Assembly (NCBI RefSeq): GCF_011077955.1
Contig: NZ_JAALBX010000001.1
Span: 186,001 to 250,000, forward strand
DNA from: Citrobacter freundii
GTDB lineage: Bacteria; Pseudomonadota; Gammaproteobacteria; Enterobacterales; Enterobacteriaceae
Length of the DNA stretch: 64,000 bases
Reading direction: 5' to 3'
Shown: positions 28,902 to 37,439 of the stretch, piece by piece
Layout of the letters: the number at the start of each line of letters is the position of its first letter
Position numbering within the stretch: position 1 is the stretch's first letter
The notes under the pieces: model-generated
Database searches by the model: none
Told to the model about the DNA's origin: nothing
The model's input: the letters and a program-made list of their open reading frames with translations, nothing else
Translations under genes and position numbers: made by a program

Positions 28902-29807
28902 TTAAAACAGCGGGACCAGGGTGAATAACCCAATAGTCGCCAGCAGGTTAATGACGGTGGTCATGATGGCAATCACCATTGCCGGCGGGTCAATGTGGGT
29001 ATCGCCGTGGATTAAGAAAATACGCGACATCAGCTCACCTAACAGCGCGCAGAGAATACCAACGATAGCAGCCCAAAGCAGGCTTCCCGACAGCACCGCC
29101 ACCAGTGCCGCAGGCAGCGCGATATGGTGGGAGACCGGCACCTGGGTGTTGAAGTGCAGGAAGATCAGCGAAAACGCGGAGATGCCAAACGCCAGCAGCG
29201 CGCCGTTCCCGCCAAACTTCAGCCCCAAAAATCCCGCCAGCAGGCCAATACCTAACCCTAACACGGAAAGTTGAGGGATGCGGCTGTGATAAGGCATCCA
29301 GCATTTATCCTGCGGCGGATAACAGTGGCGGATCCCCAGTTCCGGTTTACCAAACAGGCCGGTTTTACCAAATACCAGACGAGCAATCACGCCAGAAATG
29401 ACCACCGTGAGCGCCACGGTATCCGTCCAGGCATGACCGGACGGAAACGCCGGGATCTGGTTCAAGCCCCAGGCTATAATATAACCACATGCCCCGAAAA
29501 TACCGCCCACCAGCAGCACATCATAGGCGGCTAACCCGCTCAGCCCGGCAGTAATCGCGCGCCCTGAGCCGAGTTTACCTTTCTTCGCCGCATAAGCCGT
29601 TGCTGCCACCCCAGCGGCGAAGCCGCCGGTATGCGGCCCAAACAGCCCAAACGGGAAGGTAATAAAGTCCGATGGCGCGCCGGTAATGATTTGCACCACC
29701 GCCATGGCGATAACCAGAAGACCAACAAATTCAAATGCCGCCAGCGCGCCAATGGCTGCGCCAAATATACCGCCGCCGAAAGCAACTAAAATATCTAAGC
29801 TATTCAT
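28902..29807 (-). CDS. Polytopic membrane protein of unknown function in the GRM locus
   Basis: A 301-residue protein with about eight to nine hydrophobic, Gly/Ala-rich segments. Notable loops are FGPHTGGFAAGV, PAFPSGHAW, a Cys-containing stretch GIRHCYPPQDKCWMP (about residue 177) and GDTHIDPPAM near the end. I do not recognise the family and it does not look like PduF or other MIP diffusion facilitators. It is the last gene of the minus-strand operon, after a terminator-like hairpin. It could move 1,2-propanediol or an end product (propionate, propanol) across the inner membrane; this is inference from position only. AGG precedes the ATG. Confidence 0.75.
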   Translation of the reverse strand: MNSLDILVAFGGGIFGAAIGALAAFEFVGLLVIAMAVVQIITGAPSDFITFPFGLFGPHTGGFAAGVAATAYAAKKGKLGSGRAITAGLSGLAAYDVLLVGGIFGACGYIIAWGLNQIPAFPSGHAWTDTVALTVVISGVIARLVFGKTGLFGKPELGIRHCYPPQDKCWMPYHSRIPQLSVLGLGIGLLAGFLGLKFGGNGALLAFGISAFSLIFLHFNTQVPVSHHIALPAALVAVLSGSLLWAAIVGILCALLGELMSRIFLIHGDTHIDPPAMVIAIMTTVINLLATIGLFTLVPLF

Positions 29808-29914
29808 CTAGCTCACCTCTGTAATAGGATTAAAATAAATGACAAGATAAAAAACTGTGCAGACTGGCTCCGGGTATTTTTATAATTAAAATAATTGTTT
29901 TGGATATAAAACAA

Positions 29915-29944
29915 AAAAGCGCAGCATTCTTGCGCTGCGCTTTT
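29915..29944 (-). terminator. Terminator or attenuator after the activase gene
   Basis: The stem AAAAGCGCAGC/GCTGCGCTTTT (29915-29925 with 29934-29944) has an 8-base loop and, on the minus strand, is followed by a TTTTTTG run. It lies between the activase and the membrane-protein gene, so the latter needs read-through or its own promoter. Confidence 0.8.
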
Positions 29945-29957
29945 ATTACATCTTTAT

Positions 29958-30875
29958 TTAGCCGCCGACATGGCAACTAAAACCTAATGATTCCACTGTC
30001 GCTTTTAAGGTTGCCATTTTAGCTTCCTCAATACTTTTAGCGTCGCCCATAGGATACTGACGGCCTAATAAATTATATTTATTTTCACCGAAGCTGTGAT
30101 AAGGCAACAAATGAATCGTGTCGACATTCTGCATTAAACGGGCAAACTCAGCGATATTATGAATCTCTTGCGGATTATCATTAACGCCCGGGATAACCGG
30201 AATACGCACCACCACTTTTGTTAAAAAAGAAATGCGCAACAGGTTTTCTAAAATCACGCTATTATTCACGCCGGTATTGCGCTGATGCACCTCGGGATCG
30301 ATGGCTTTAATATCGGTCAGCGCCAGATCGACATACGGAAACACTTCATCGATCACAGCCTTGGTGGTAAAGCCGGTCGTTTCAATCGCCGTGTGCCAGC
30401 CCTTGGCTTTACAGGCCTTCAGCAGTTCACGGGCGAACTCAGGCTGCGCCAGCGGCTCGCCGCCGGACAGGGTAATACCGCCGCCGGAGCGGCGATATAA
30501 ATTCTCTTCTTTTTCCAGCTCACGCATCACGGCGGTGACCGTCATCCGCTTGCCTTTCATTTCAAGGGCGTGGGTTGGACAGACCTCAGTACATTTACCG
30601 CACTGAATACAGCGGTCACGATCGATAAACCAGGCATTGGTCGTGGAAAGCGCCTGTTGCGGGCAAACCTCAATACATTTTCCACAGCGAATACAATCAT
30701 TCTTTTTAAATAACAGCTCTGGCTGCGGACGTTGTGATTCAGGATTACTACACCATTTGCAGGACAGCGGGCAGCCTTTAAAAAAAGGAATGGTGCGAAT
30801 GCCTGGGCCATCGTGCAAAGAATAGCGTTGAATATTAAATATGACGCCTTCGGTTTCGTACTCAACTTTATTCAT
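29958..30875 (-). CDS. Glycyl radical enzyme activase (radical SAM)
   Basis: A 305-residue activase that uses SAM and a [4Fe-4S] cluster to install the glycyl radical on the dehydratase. The family start SLHDGPGIRT (19-28) is followed by the radical-SAM triad CPLSCKWC (C35, C39, C42). Two ferredoxin-type clusters follow: C61/C64/C67/C71 and C89/C92/C95/C99, as in activases of choline lyase, glycerol dehydratase and propanediol dehydratase. The GGITLSGGEP motif for SAM binding is present. It lies 112 bases downstream of the dehydratase gene, with a hairpin in between, consistent with a lower dose of activase than of its target. Confidence 0.94.
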   Translation of the reverse strand: MNKVEYETEGVIFNIQRYSLHDGPGIRTIPFFKGCPLSCKWCSNPESQRPQPELLFKKNDCIRCGKCIEVCPQQALSTTNAWFIDRDRCIQCGKCTEVCPTHALEMKGKRMTVTAVMRELEKEENLYRRSGGGITLSGGEPLAQPEFARELLKACKAKGWHTAIETTGFTTKAVIDEVFPYVDLALTDIKAIDPEVHQRNTGVNNSVILENLLRISFLTKVVVRIPVIPGVNDNPQEIHNIAEFARLMQNVDTIHLLPYHSFGENKYNLLGRQYPMGDAKSIEEAKMATLKATVESLGFSCHVGG

Positions 30876-30902
30876 AACATCACTCTACATTAGCCAGATG
30901 AA

Positions 30903-30918
30903 TTACCTGTACAGGTAA
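30903..30918. promoter_or_regulatory. 16-base perfect palindrome upstream of the activase gene
   Basis: TTACCTGTACAGGTAA, centred 35 bases before the activase start. The symmetry suggests a protein-binding site rather than an RNA hairpin. The regulator is unknown. Confidence 0.4.
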
Positions 30919-30952
30919 AAAATAACAACCAGAGGGTGTGACAAGAAAATAA

Positions 30953-30978
30953 CGGGCTATGCCACTGGACATAGCCCG
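30953..30978 (-). terminator. Terminator or attenuator between dehydratase and activase genes
   Basis: A perfect 9-base stem (CGGGCTATG at 30953-30961, CATAGCCCG at 30970-30978) with an 8-base loop. On the minus strand it is followed by TTATTTTCTTG. It starts nine bases after the dehydratase stop. Confidence 0.75.
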
Positions 30979-30986
30979 CTTATTAT

Positions 30987-33539
30987 TTACGACAATTGTT
31001 GCTCAGTACGGCTAATAATATCGTCCTGAACTTCTTTCGCCAGCACCACCCACTGGGCGCTGTAGCCTGCCACGCGTACCACCAGGTCCTGATGCTGCTC
31101 AGGGTTTTTCTGCGCTTCAATCAGCGTAGCGCGGTCGATAACGTTGAACTGGACATGCATCCCTTTCTTATCGAAGTAGTTACGCACCAGTCCGCTAAAG
31201 TTACGCAAACCGTTTTCCCCTGCCAGAGAAGACGGCAGGAATTTCTGGTTGTAGAGCGTACCGTTAGAGGCGATGAAGTGGTCCAGTTTAGCTACCGAGT
31301 TAGCCGCAGCGGTTGGGCCGAGGGTATCTTTACCCTGACGCGGGGACACGCCATCCGCCAGCGGTTCTTTCGCCAGACGGCCATCCGGCAGCGCGGCGAC
31401 GTCTTTACCAAACAGTACGTTGGCAGACACCGGATAGATACCGGCCTGGAATTGGCCGCCACGCGGGTTGGTGTATTTCTCCACTTCCTGGCAGTAGATC
31501 AGCGCACATTTACGCGCCACTAAATCGACGTCGTCGATGTCGTTACCAAAGCACGGGGTATTTTCCAGAATACGGCGGATCTCTTCGTGGCGAGACATGG
31601 TGCCGGATTGCACCGGCGCCGCGTTGCCGGAAGTCAGTTGGCGATAGACTTCATTTTTAATCGCCGCCGGATCCAGCGCGCCGTGCTGCTCAATAATGCG
31701 TTTCACCACAGCGTAAATATCCTGCTCATTGAGCGAAGATTTCGCCGCAGGGGTGTGCGGGTTCGCCCCCACCGGATAGCCGAAGTTGGCATCCAGCGCG
31801 CTTTTCAGCTCGCTCAGGGACAATTTACGATCTTCAAATACCTGTTTCTGAATGGCGTAAACCGAGTCGCCCGTATCCGCCACGCCGAATGCCTGCGGAC
31901 CGGTGAAGTTGTAAATAGCGCCACCTTCCTGCAAGGATTTACCGCGTCCAATACAGTCGTCCACCAGCGCAGACAGGAACGGCAATGGGCAACGTTCGCC
32001 GTGGGCGATATCCACGCTGTTACACGCTTCAACCAGTTGATGAACAAAGTGCGCCATCTGTTTCTGGAAGGCGGTGTAGAAGTCGTCCATGCTGGTGTAC
32101 TGCGTCAGCTCGCCGGTCACCGGACCCAGCTGCTTGCTGCCGACTCGTCCATTGTTCAGGGTGATTTCCAGCACTTTGGCGACGTTAAAGAACGCGGCGT
32201 CATGCCAGCCTTCGGTGCGGTGCGGCGCCTGTGGTTCAACACAGCCGATGATGCAGTAATCACGCGCATCGCGCAGCGAAACGCCACGGTTTTGCAGCGC
32301 CGGGATAATGACTTCATCGTTATACATCGCCGGCACGCCAAGCCCCATACGGACCAGTTCGCACGCCCGGTACAAGAATGCATCCGGGGTGCCCTGCCAT
32401 ACGCGGATGGAGAATGACGGCTGCGGCAATCGCACATGCGCGGTCGCTTCCATACACATGTAGCTCAGATCGTTGGTGGCATCGCGCCCATCTTCAGTCT
32501 GACCGCCACAGCACAGGTTCTGGAACACGGCATAACCGGCGAACGCCTGGGCGGACACTTCGTCACGGGTTTTGTTGATATCGTTCAATTTGATCCAGCA
32601 GCAATCCACCAGCTCCTGCGCGAATTCGCGGGAGATGGATTTGTCTGCCGCCAGGTACGGATACATGTACTGGTCGAAACGCCCCGGGGAGATAGAGTGG
32701 CCGCTGGATTCGATTTGCAACATGCTCTGGATGAACCAGAACGTCTGGCACGCTTCCCAGAAGGTGGTGGCGCCGTATTCCGGTACGCGGGTACAGTTCT
32801 GGGCGATTTGCTCCAGCTCGCGTTTACGCACCGGGTTGCTTTCCTGCTGCGCCAGGCGAGAGGCTTCTTCGGCGTAACGATGGGCAAAACGGATAGCCGC
32901 GTTGTAGCTTATCAGCACCGCGTTATAGAACTGTTCTTTTTTAATGTAGTCAGGTTTAGTGCGGTCTACGGCTTCCAGCGCGCGGGTGACTTCATTGATA
33001 ATGCCGCGAAAACCGATTTTCAGTACCTTGCCGTAATCCACGCTGACATGGCCAACGCCGCCGAAGAAGTAGTTGCCAACGGTGAAGACGCCGCTTGCCA
33101 TACTCTCTTTGGTGCACTCAGACATGTAAGACGCCGCCAGCGAACTGGTGGTTTTACCCGGCCAGTATTTGAAGGCTTCGTGTAAATCCTGGGCCGTCTT
33201 TTTCGGGATAATAAAAGGGTCGGCAACACGGTGTTCCATGGTCTCGAACTCTTTTTCTACCCAGTCATACGAGAATTCAGGGCAGATTTCAGTCGAGCGT
33301 GGATTAATAGTCACCGCGCCAACGATTAATTCATCCGGGCGAATAGTCACCGGTAATTCATTAAAGATTTTTTCAACCACTTTCGCGCGGCGCATAATTG
33401 CCGGCAGTTGTTCTGTTTCTTTATATGCTTCGGTTGCCAGTACTGCACGTTCTGACTCCACATACGGCTTAGCCGTCAGGATCATATTTTTCAGTCTTAC
33501 AACACGGTCAGTCGGATTAGAAAAGCCTTTCTCTAACAT
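30987..33539 (-). CDS. Glycyl radical 1,2-propanediol dehydratase (B12-independent)
   Basis: An 850-residue glycyl radical enzyme. The thiyl Cys is C433 in GCVEPQ with the partner E435; the glycyl radical site is G825 in RVAGYSAQW near the C-terminus. The stretch after the Cys (TEGWHDAAFFNVAKVLE) is of the propanediol/glycerol dehydratase type rather than choline lyase or pyruvate formate-lyase, so the expected reaction is 1,2-propanediol to propionaldehyde and water. There is no N-terminal extension. Residues about 590-648 look like an insertion relative to usual family members and contain a predicted amphipathic helix (NEQDIYAVVKRIIEQ), a possible internal shell-targeting segment. It is the signature enzyme of the compartment and is followed by its activase. 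Confidence 0.92.
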   Translation of the reverse strand: MLEKGFSNPTDRVVRLKNMILTAKPYVESERAVLATEAYKETEQLPAIMRRAKVVEKIFNELPVTIRPDELIVGAVTINPRSTEICPEFSYDWVEKEFETMEHRVADPFIIPKKTAQDLHEAFKYWPGKTTSSLAASYMSECTKESMASGVFTVGNYFFGGVGHVSVDYGKVLKIGFRGIINEVTRALEAVDRTKPDYIKKEQFYNAVLISYNAAIRFAHRYAEEASRLAQQESNPVRKRELEQIAQNCTRVPEYGATTFWEACQTFWFIQSMLQIESSGHSISPGRFDQYMYPYLAADKSISREFAQELVDCCWIKLNDINKTRDEVSAQAFAGYAVFQNLCCGGQTEDGRDATNDLSYMCMEATAHVRLPQPSFSIRVWQGTPDAFLYRACELVRMGLGVPAMYNDEVIIPALQNRGVSLRDARDYCIIGCVEPQAPHRTEGWHDAAFFNVAKVLEITLNNGRVGSKQLGPVTGELTQYTSMDDFYTAFQKQMAHFVHQLVEACNSVDIAHGERCPLPFLSALVDDCIGRGKSLQEGGAIYNFTGPQAFGVADTGDSVYAIQKQVFEDRKLSLSELKSALDANFGYPVGANPHTPAAKSSLNEQDIYAVVKRIIEQHGALDPAAIKNEVYRQLTSGNAAPVQSGTMSRHEEIRRILENTPCFGNDIDDVDLVARKCALIYCQEVEKYTNPRGGQFQAGIYPVSANVLFGKDVAALPDGRLAKEPLADGVSPRQGKDTLGPTAAANSVAKLDHFIASNGTLYNQKFLPSSLAGENGLRNFSGLVRNYFDKKGMHVQFNVIDRATLIEAQKNPEQHQDLVVRVAGYSAQWVVLAKEVQDDIISRTEQQLS

Positions 33540-33587
33540 ACAAAACTCCCGAATATATTTTGTTAACCTTGCGGCGATGCCGGGGTA

Positions 33588-34163
33588 TTAATGAATAATG
33601 CTGGTGCCTATCTGAGTAATAAAATGACGTAATATCGCCGGATGCCCCATCCAGGTGGTGGCAGTGATGAGGTTCCCGTCCACGACGGCCTCGTCATCTG
33701 CGGCGGTAACCCACAGGCCGCCCGCCATTTCCACTTCCGGTTTTACCGTAAAATATCCAGTCAGTTTCCTGCCTTTTAATACCCCCGCAGCAGCCAGAAT
33801 TTGTGGGCCATGACAAATTGCGGCAACAGGCAATGAAAAGTTAATTGCGTAATGCACAATATTCAGGACTGATTTATTTAATCTCAGGTATTCTGATGAA
33901 CGCCCGCCTGATATATAAATGCCGCAATATTCCTGTAACCTGATTTCATCAAATGATGCGGTTAATCTAAAAAGGTGTCCGGGTTTTTCGGTATACGTTT
34001 GGTCACCTTCAAAATCATGAATGGCGGTTTTAATAAACTCGCCGGTTCTTTTTCCCGGACACACAACATCCACTCTGAAACCTAACATGCTTAATGCCTG
34101 CCATGGCACCATGACTTCATAGTCTTCAGAGAAATCGCCTGCGATCAGTAAAATCTTCTTCAT
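33588..34163 (-). CDS. DJ-1/PfpI-family protein of the GRM locus
   Basis: A 191-residue protein of the DJ-1/PfpI/GATase1-like superfamily. The nucleophile elbow AICHGPQIL carries the Cys (about residue 108), with the upstream acid-region GDFSEDYE near residue 10. Family members include deglycase/glyoxalase-like enzymes and chaperones; in an aldehyde-producing compartment a role in detoxifying or repairing aldehyde damage is plausible but unproven. I chose the ATG at 34163, with GAGAG seven bases before it; a longer frame would run into the upstream shell gene. Its stop is 48 bases before the dehydratase start. Confidence 0.8.
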   Translation of the reverse strand: MKKILLIAGDFSEDYEVMVPWQALSMLGFRVDVVCPGKRTGEFIKTAIHDFEGDQTYTEKPGHLFRLTASFDEIRLQEYCGIYISGGRSSEYLRLNKSVLNIVHYAINFSLPVAAICHGPQILAAAGVLKGRKLTGYFTVKPEVEMAGGLWVTAADDEAVVDGNLITATTWMGHPAILRHFITQIGTSIIH

Positions 34164-34173
34164 AAGCGAACTC

Positions 34174-34473
34174 TCAAAACTGGTTGTCGTCATCCTCAAT
34201 AATTCGCATGGCTTCATTCACCGCCGCGACTTCGCCAAAAATGGCCAGGGTGGTGATGTGCTGAGGGCAACTGCCAAAGATTTCCGACACCACCACATTG
34301 GCGCTTTTGCTGGCCACATCGGCATAAAAATAGAGATCCGGAACCGGCAGCATTAACAAGCCAATGGCGTCGATGCGAATCAAATCCAAACGAGACCGAA
34401 ACTCCCCAGGCATACGCCGTTTTAACATCGCCAGGATATCCGGGGTCGGTGCGTTAATGATCCGTTTTTTCAT
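34174..34473 (-). CDS. Circularly permuted BMC-H shell protein (PduU/EutS-like)
   Basis: A 99-residue shell protein. The BMC fold appears in permuted order as in PduU (RIDAIGLLMLPVPDLYFYADVASKSANV, then ITTLAIFGEVAAVNEAMRII), preceded by a short N-terminal strand-forming segment (MKKRIINAPTPDILAML). PduU/EutS hexamers have a small beta-barrel over the pore. It is 24 bases downstream of the aldehyde dehydrogenase and belongs to the same operon. Confidence 0.85.
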   Translation of the reverse strand: MKKRIINAPTPDILAMLKRRMPGEFRSRLDLIRIDAIGLLMLPVPDLYFYADVASKSANVVVSEIFGSCPQHITTLAIFGEVAAVNEAMRIIEDDDNQF

Positions 34474-34496
34474 CGTTGAGTTACCCTTCGCAGTGG

Positions 34497-36014
34497 TTAG
34501 CGAATATTTAACGCTTCAACCATTACGCAACGACGCAGCCGTGCAAAGGAGCGCGCTGACGTAAGCCCTTCACCGGTCGGCCCGGCAATCGTAAAGGTGG
34601 CATGCCCTTCCCCACCTACCCCAATCCCTGAATACGAGGGACCATTTTTCACGAAGATGGTGGTCTGGATAAGGCGCGCCATTTTGGTGAGTTTTTCCAC
34701 GTTGGTGGAGTGCATGATCGCGGTGTGGCGATTGCCGTGCTCGACTTTCACCGCCAGTTCAATGGCCTCGTCAACGTTGTCGACGCGCACTACCGGCAGC
34801 ACGGGCATCATCAGTTCATGCACCACAAACGGATGGGTTTTCTCAGCCTCGATTAAGATGACTTTGATATCGTCGCCAACCGTTATCCCTAACTGTTGCA
34901 GGATGTAGCGCGCGTCTTTACCGACAAACGCCGTGTTCGGCCCGGTGCCTTTTTCATTCAGCACCAGCGACTGCAACTGTTGGATCAGTTTCTTATCGCA
35001 CAGCAGATATGCGCCGCTCTTCTTCATGCAATGAATCAGATAGTCCGCCACCTGATTCACCACAATCACTTCTTTTTCCGCCACGCACGGCAGGTTGTTA
35101 TCGAAGCTGCACCCTTTGATGATGTCGCGGGCCGCTCTTTCAATGTCTGCCGTTTCATCCACCACCGCTGGCGGGTTACCTGCCCCTGCGCCAATCGCTT
35201 TCTTGCCGGTCGACATCACGGTTTTCACGATGGCCGGGCCACCCGTTGCAACCAGCATGTTGATGCGCGGGTCGTTGATCATGGTGTTCGTGTTGTCAAT
35301 TGACGGTTTGGTTACCGTCACCACCATGTTCGCGGGCGCGCCCAGTTGAGCGAGCTTGTTATTAATCAGCGCCACCGCGTGCAGCGAGACATTGCGTGAA
35401 CGCGGGTGTGGGCTGAATACCACCGTGTTGCCCGCCGCCAGCATGCTGATGCTGTTGTTGATAATGGTTTCGGTCGGGTTGGTGGTAGGCGTAATCGACC
35501 CAATCACCCCGAAAGCCGAATATTCAATCAGCGTTAAACCACCGTCTCCGGTAATCGCGCTGGTCGCCAGATCCTCAAGACCTGGCGTTTTTAGCGCTGC
35601 GACGCGGTTTTTAATCAATTTGTCCTCGTAGTTCCCCATGCCGGTTTCTTCTACCGCCATACGGGAAATGGCGCGCAATACGTCTTCCTGGAGGAAAACC
35701 TCGCGGATGCCATTGATAAACGAGGCACGGTCTTGCATAGAACAGTGGCGATACTGCACCTGCGCCAGTACGGCCGCTGAAATCGCCTCATCCATGGTGT
35801 CGAACGCGCCGGTGGCAGCGTTCTCGCCCTGTGATGACGCACAGGCAACGTGCCCGGAGGACTGCTGCGCCAGTGCTTTAGCGACAATGTCATCCAGACC
35901 GTCTACCCGCGCCGACGCAGGCGTAGCGGACGTGGCCGGAGCCGCATCTGGTGTTGTTTTGGTGAATTTGCTCAGGATGGTCGAAACGGCCTGAGCGATT
36001 TCAATATCATTCAT
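34497..36014 (-). CDS. CoA-acylating propionaldehyde dehydrogenase (PduP-like)
   Basis: A 505-residue enzyme converting propionaldehyde plus CoA and NAD+ to propionyl-CoA. The catalytic Cys is C310 in DNNLPCVAEKE; the nucleotide-binding region shows ATGGPAIVK. The N-terminus (MNDIEIAQAVSTILSKFTK) is a short amphipathic helix followed by an Ala/Pro/Thr-rich linker (about 20-36), the classic encapsulation-peptide design. I chose the ATG at 36014 because AAGGA is eight bases upstream and the family starts there; the frame could extend to 36056 without support. It lies between two shell genes. Confidence 0.93.
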   Translation of the reverse strand: MNDIEIAQAVSTILSKFTKTTPDAAPATSATPASARVDGLDDIVAKALAQQSSGHVACASSQGENAATGAFDTMDEAISAAVLAQVQYRHCSMQDRASFINGIREVFLQEDVLRAISRMAVEETGMGNYEDKLIKNRVAALKTPGLEDLATSAITGDGGLTLIEYSAFGVIGSITPTTNPTETIINNSISMLAAGNTVVFSPHPRSRNVSLHAVALINNKLAQLGAPANMVVTVTKPSIDNTNTMINDPRINMLVATGGPAIVKTVMSTGKKAIGAGAGNPPAVVDETADIERAARDIIKGCSFDNNLPCVAEKEVIVVNQVADYLIHCMKKSGAYLLCDKKLIQQLQSLVLNEKGTGPNTAFVGKDARYILQQLGITVGDDIKVILIEAEKTHPFVVHELMMPVLPVVRVDNVDEAIELAVKVEHGNRHTAIMHSTNVEKLTKMARLIQTTIFVKNGPSYSGIGVGGEGHATFTIAGPTGEGLTSARSFARLRRCVMVEALNIR

Positions 36015-36064
36015 CTTTCCATTCCTTACTACCGACCGCGTCGCGCGCGTCGTCACCCGAAACC

Positions 36065-36850
36065 TTAGATATAAGGCGTCGTGGTGGATTTAATTTCCGC
36101 CGGATCTAACGTTGCGAGCAGTTGTAAACCGACTTCGCGCGCCGCAATGACCGCCTGGCGTACCGCGCCGGAATCACCGGAGAAGGTAAAGATCACTTCG
36201 TTACTGAAGCTGGTGCCTTTCGACGGGCTGGCATACCCCACCGGATCGATAACCGCGGATTTTGCCGCCGCGTCCGCGATAACCAGACCAATCGCCGCAG
36301 GCGACGCACAAGTCATCCCGAAGGATTTACCAACCGGCGCACCGAGCGCTTTATTCAGCGCGTAGCTTGCGCGAGCGGTGTACTGGAATTCGAGGTGGCC
36401 TGCCGGTGATCCGTAAACATCACCCATGGTGCGTTCAATTTCAGACAGTGAAACTTCAACCGCACGTCTGACGTCGGAAACATCAGACGCGCCGAAGATA
36501 ATTAAGCAACCATGTCCGCCGCCACCTTCCGTGTCGCGGGCAAGCTCAATAGAAATAATTTCGCTATTGGTTGCTTTAATGGCTTCATCAGCCGCAAAAA
36601 TATGTGGGCCTGCGCCGGTACGCGCGCCCAGAATACCGATAGAGCGATATTTCTTGTCGATATTCATTACTTCATGTAATTGATTATCGACATTGGCAAT
36701 CACCAGGCCGATAGTGTGACCCAACGCAGTACCGACGAATTCCGTAATACCGCAACCGGCAAAGTTTGCAGCGGTTTTGGCTTTCGGTTGCGCGTCGGTT
36801 TGTTTATTCATTACGTCAGATATAATCTGTTCAACAAGATTATCTCTCAT
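36065..36850 (-). CDS. Tandem-domain BMC-T shell protein (PduB-like)
   Basis: A 261-residue protein with two BMC domains fused, forming trimeric pseudohexamers. It has the PduB-type N-terminus (MRDNLVEQIISDVMNKQ..., which in PduB helps tie cargo to the shell) and the domains TALGHTIGLVIANVDNQLHEVMN and GKSFGMTCASPAAIGLVIADAAAKSA. It lies 22 bases after the preceding BMC-H gene. It is the only BMC-T in this locus. Confidence 0.93.
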   Translation of the reverse strand: MRDNLVEQIISDVMNKQTDAQPKAKTAANFAGCGITEFVGTALGHTIGLVIANVDNQLHEVMNIDKKYRSIGILGARTGAGPHIFAADEAIKATNSEIISIELARDTEGGGGHGCLIIFGASDVSDVRRAVEVSLSEIERTMGDVYGSPAGHLEFQYTARASYALNKALGAPVGKSFGMTCASPAAIGLVIADAAAKSAVIDPVGYASPSKGTSFSNEVIFTFSGDSGAVRQAVIAAREVGLQLLATLDPAEIKSTTTPYI

Positions 36851-36871
36851 GATCAGTATCCTTTATTGTTA

Positions 36872-37153
36872 TTAACCGACGGCCTTTGGCAGAATTTTTT
36901 CTACCTCGATGTGCGGACGCGGAATAACGTGTACGGAAACCAGTTCGCCCACTTTACCCGCTGCGGCAGAGCCTGCGTCAGTCGCGGCTTTCACTGCGCC
37001 AACATCGCCGCGAACCATAACGGTTACCAGGCCAGAGCCGATTTTTTCATAACCCACCAGGGTCACGTTGGCGGATTTCACCATGGTATCTGCGGCTTCG
37101 ATTGCAGACACCAGGCCTTTCGTTTCAACCATTCCTAATGCTTCTTGTTGCAT
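36872..37153 (-). CDS. BMC-H shell protein (PduA/PduJ-like)
   Basis: A 93-residue canonical hexameric shell protein: [20 protein letters not shown], the pore loop KIGSGLVTV and VISRPH-type end [16 protein letters not shown]. The ATG at 37153 has GAGG five bases before it and matches the family start. It appears to be the first gene of a second minus-strand transcription unit, because a 286-base gap with a palindrome separates it from the kinase gene. Confidence 0.95.
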   Translation of the reverse strand: MQQEALGMVETKGLVSAIEAADTMVKSANVTLVGYEKIGSGLVTVMVRGDVGAVKAATDAGSAAAGKVGELVSVHVIPRPHIEVEKILPKAVG

Positions 37154-37342
37154 GACAACCTCGATATTTCCGATAGAAAGAAAACGTGCACAAAGGAATA
37201 GCAATCCACGGATTTACCCTTGTGCGTTAATTATTTACTCATCATGATGCTACGGTTATTCAGACAAAATGTTTTGCGCGTCAGCCGGACTATCTTGTTT
37301 TTAGATTCCCGCAATCGACAATAAAATCCACCTGATATCGGC

Positions 37343-37364
37343 AATAAAAGACCTGTCTTTTATT
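37343..37364. promoter_or_regulatory. 22-base perfect palindrome upstream of the shell/dehydratase operon
   Basis: The arms AATAAAAGAC (37343-37352) and GTCTTTTATT (37355-37364) are perfect, separated by CT. The 2-base spacer makes a DNA-binding site more likely than an RNA hairpin. It lies about 190 bases before the BMC-H start. The rest of 37154-37439 is AT-rich and probably holds the promoter. Confidence 0.5.
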
Positions 37365-37439
37365 TACGGCGAACAAAATAATTCCGACTCGAATAACACA
37401 ACTAATTACTGTTAAAGCGATCGCATTTTTACCAGGTTA

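Noticed and set aside
31587-32417. 276-codon plus-strand frame opposite the dehydratase
   Set aside because: Antisense shadow of a well-supported glycyl radical enzyme gene.
36014-36056. N-terminal extension of the aldehyde dehydrogenase (14 extra codons)
   Set aside because: The downstream ATG has a good ribosome-binding site and begins the known encapsulation-type helix; the extension has no support.
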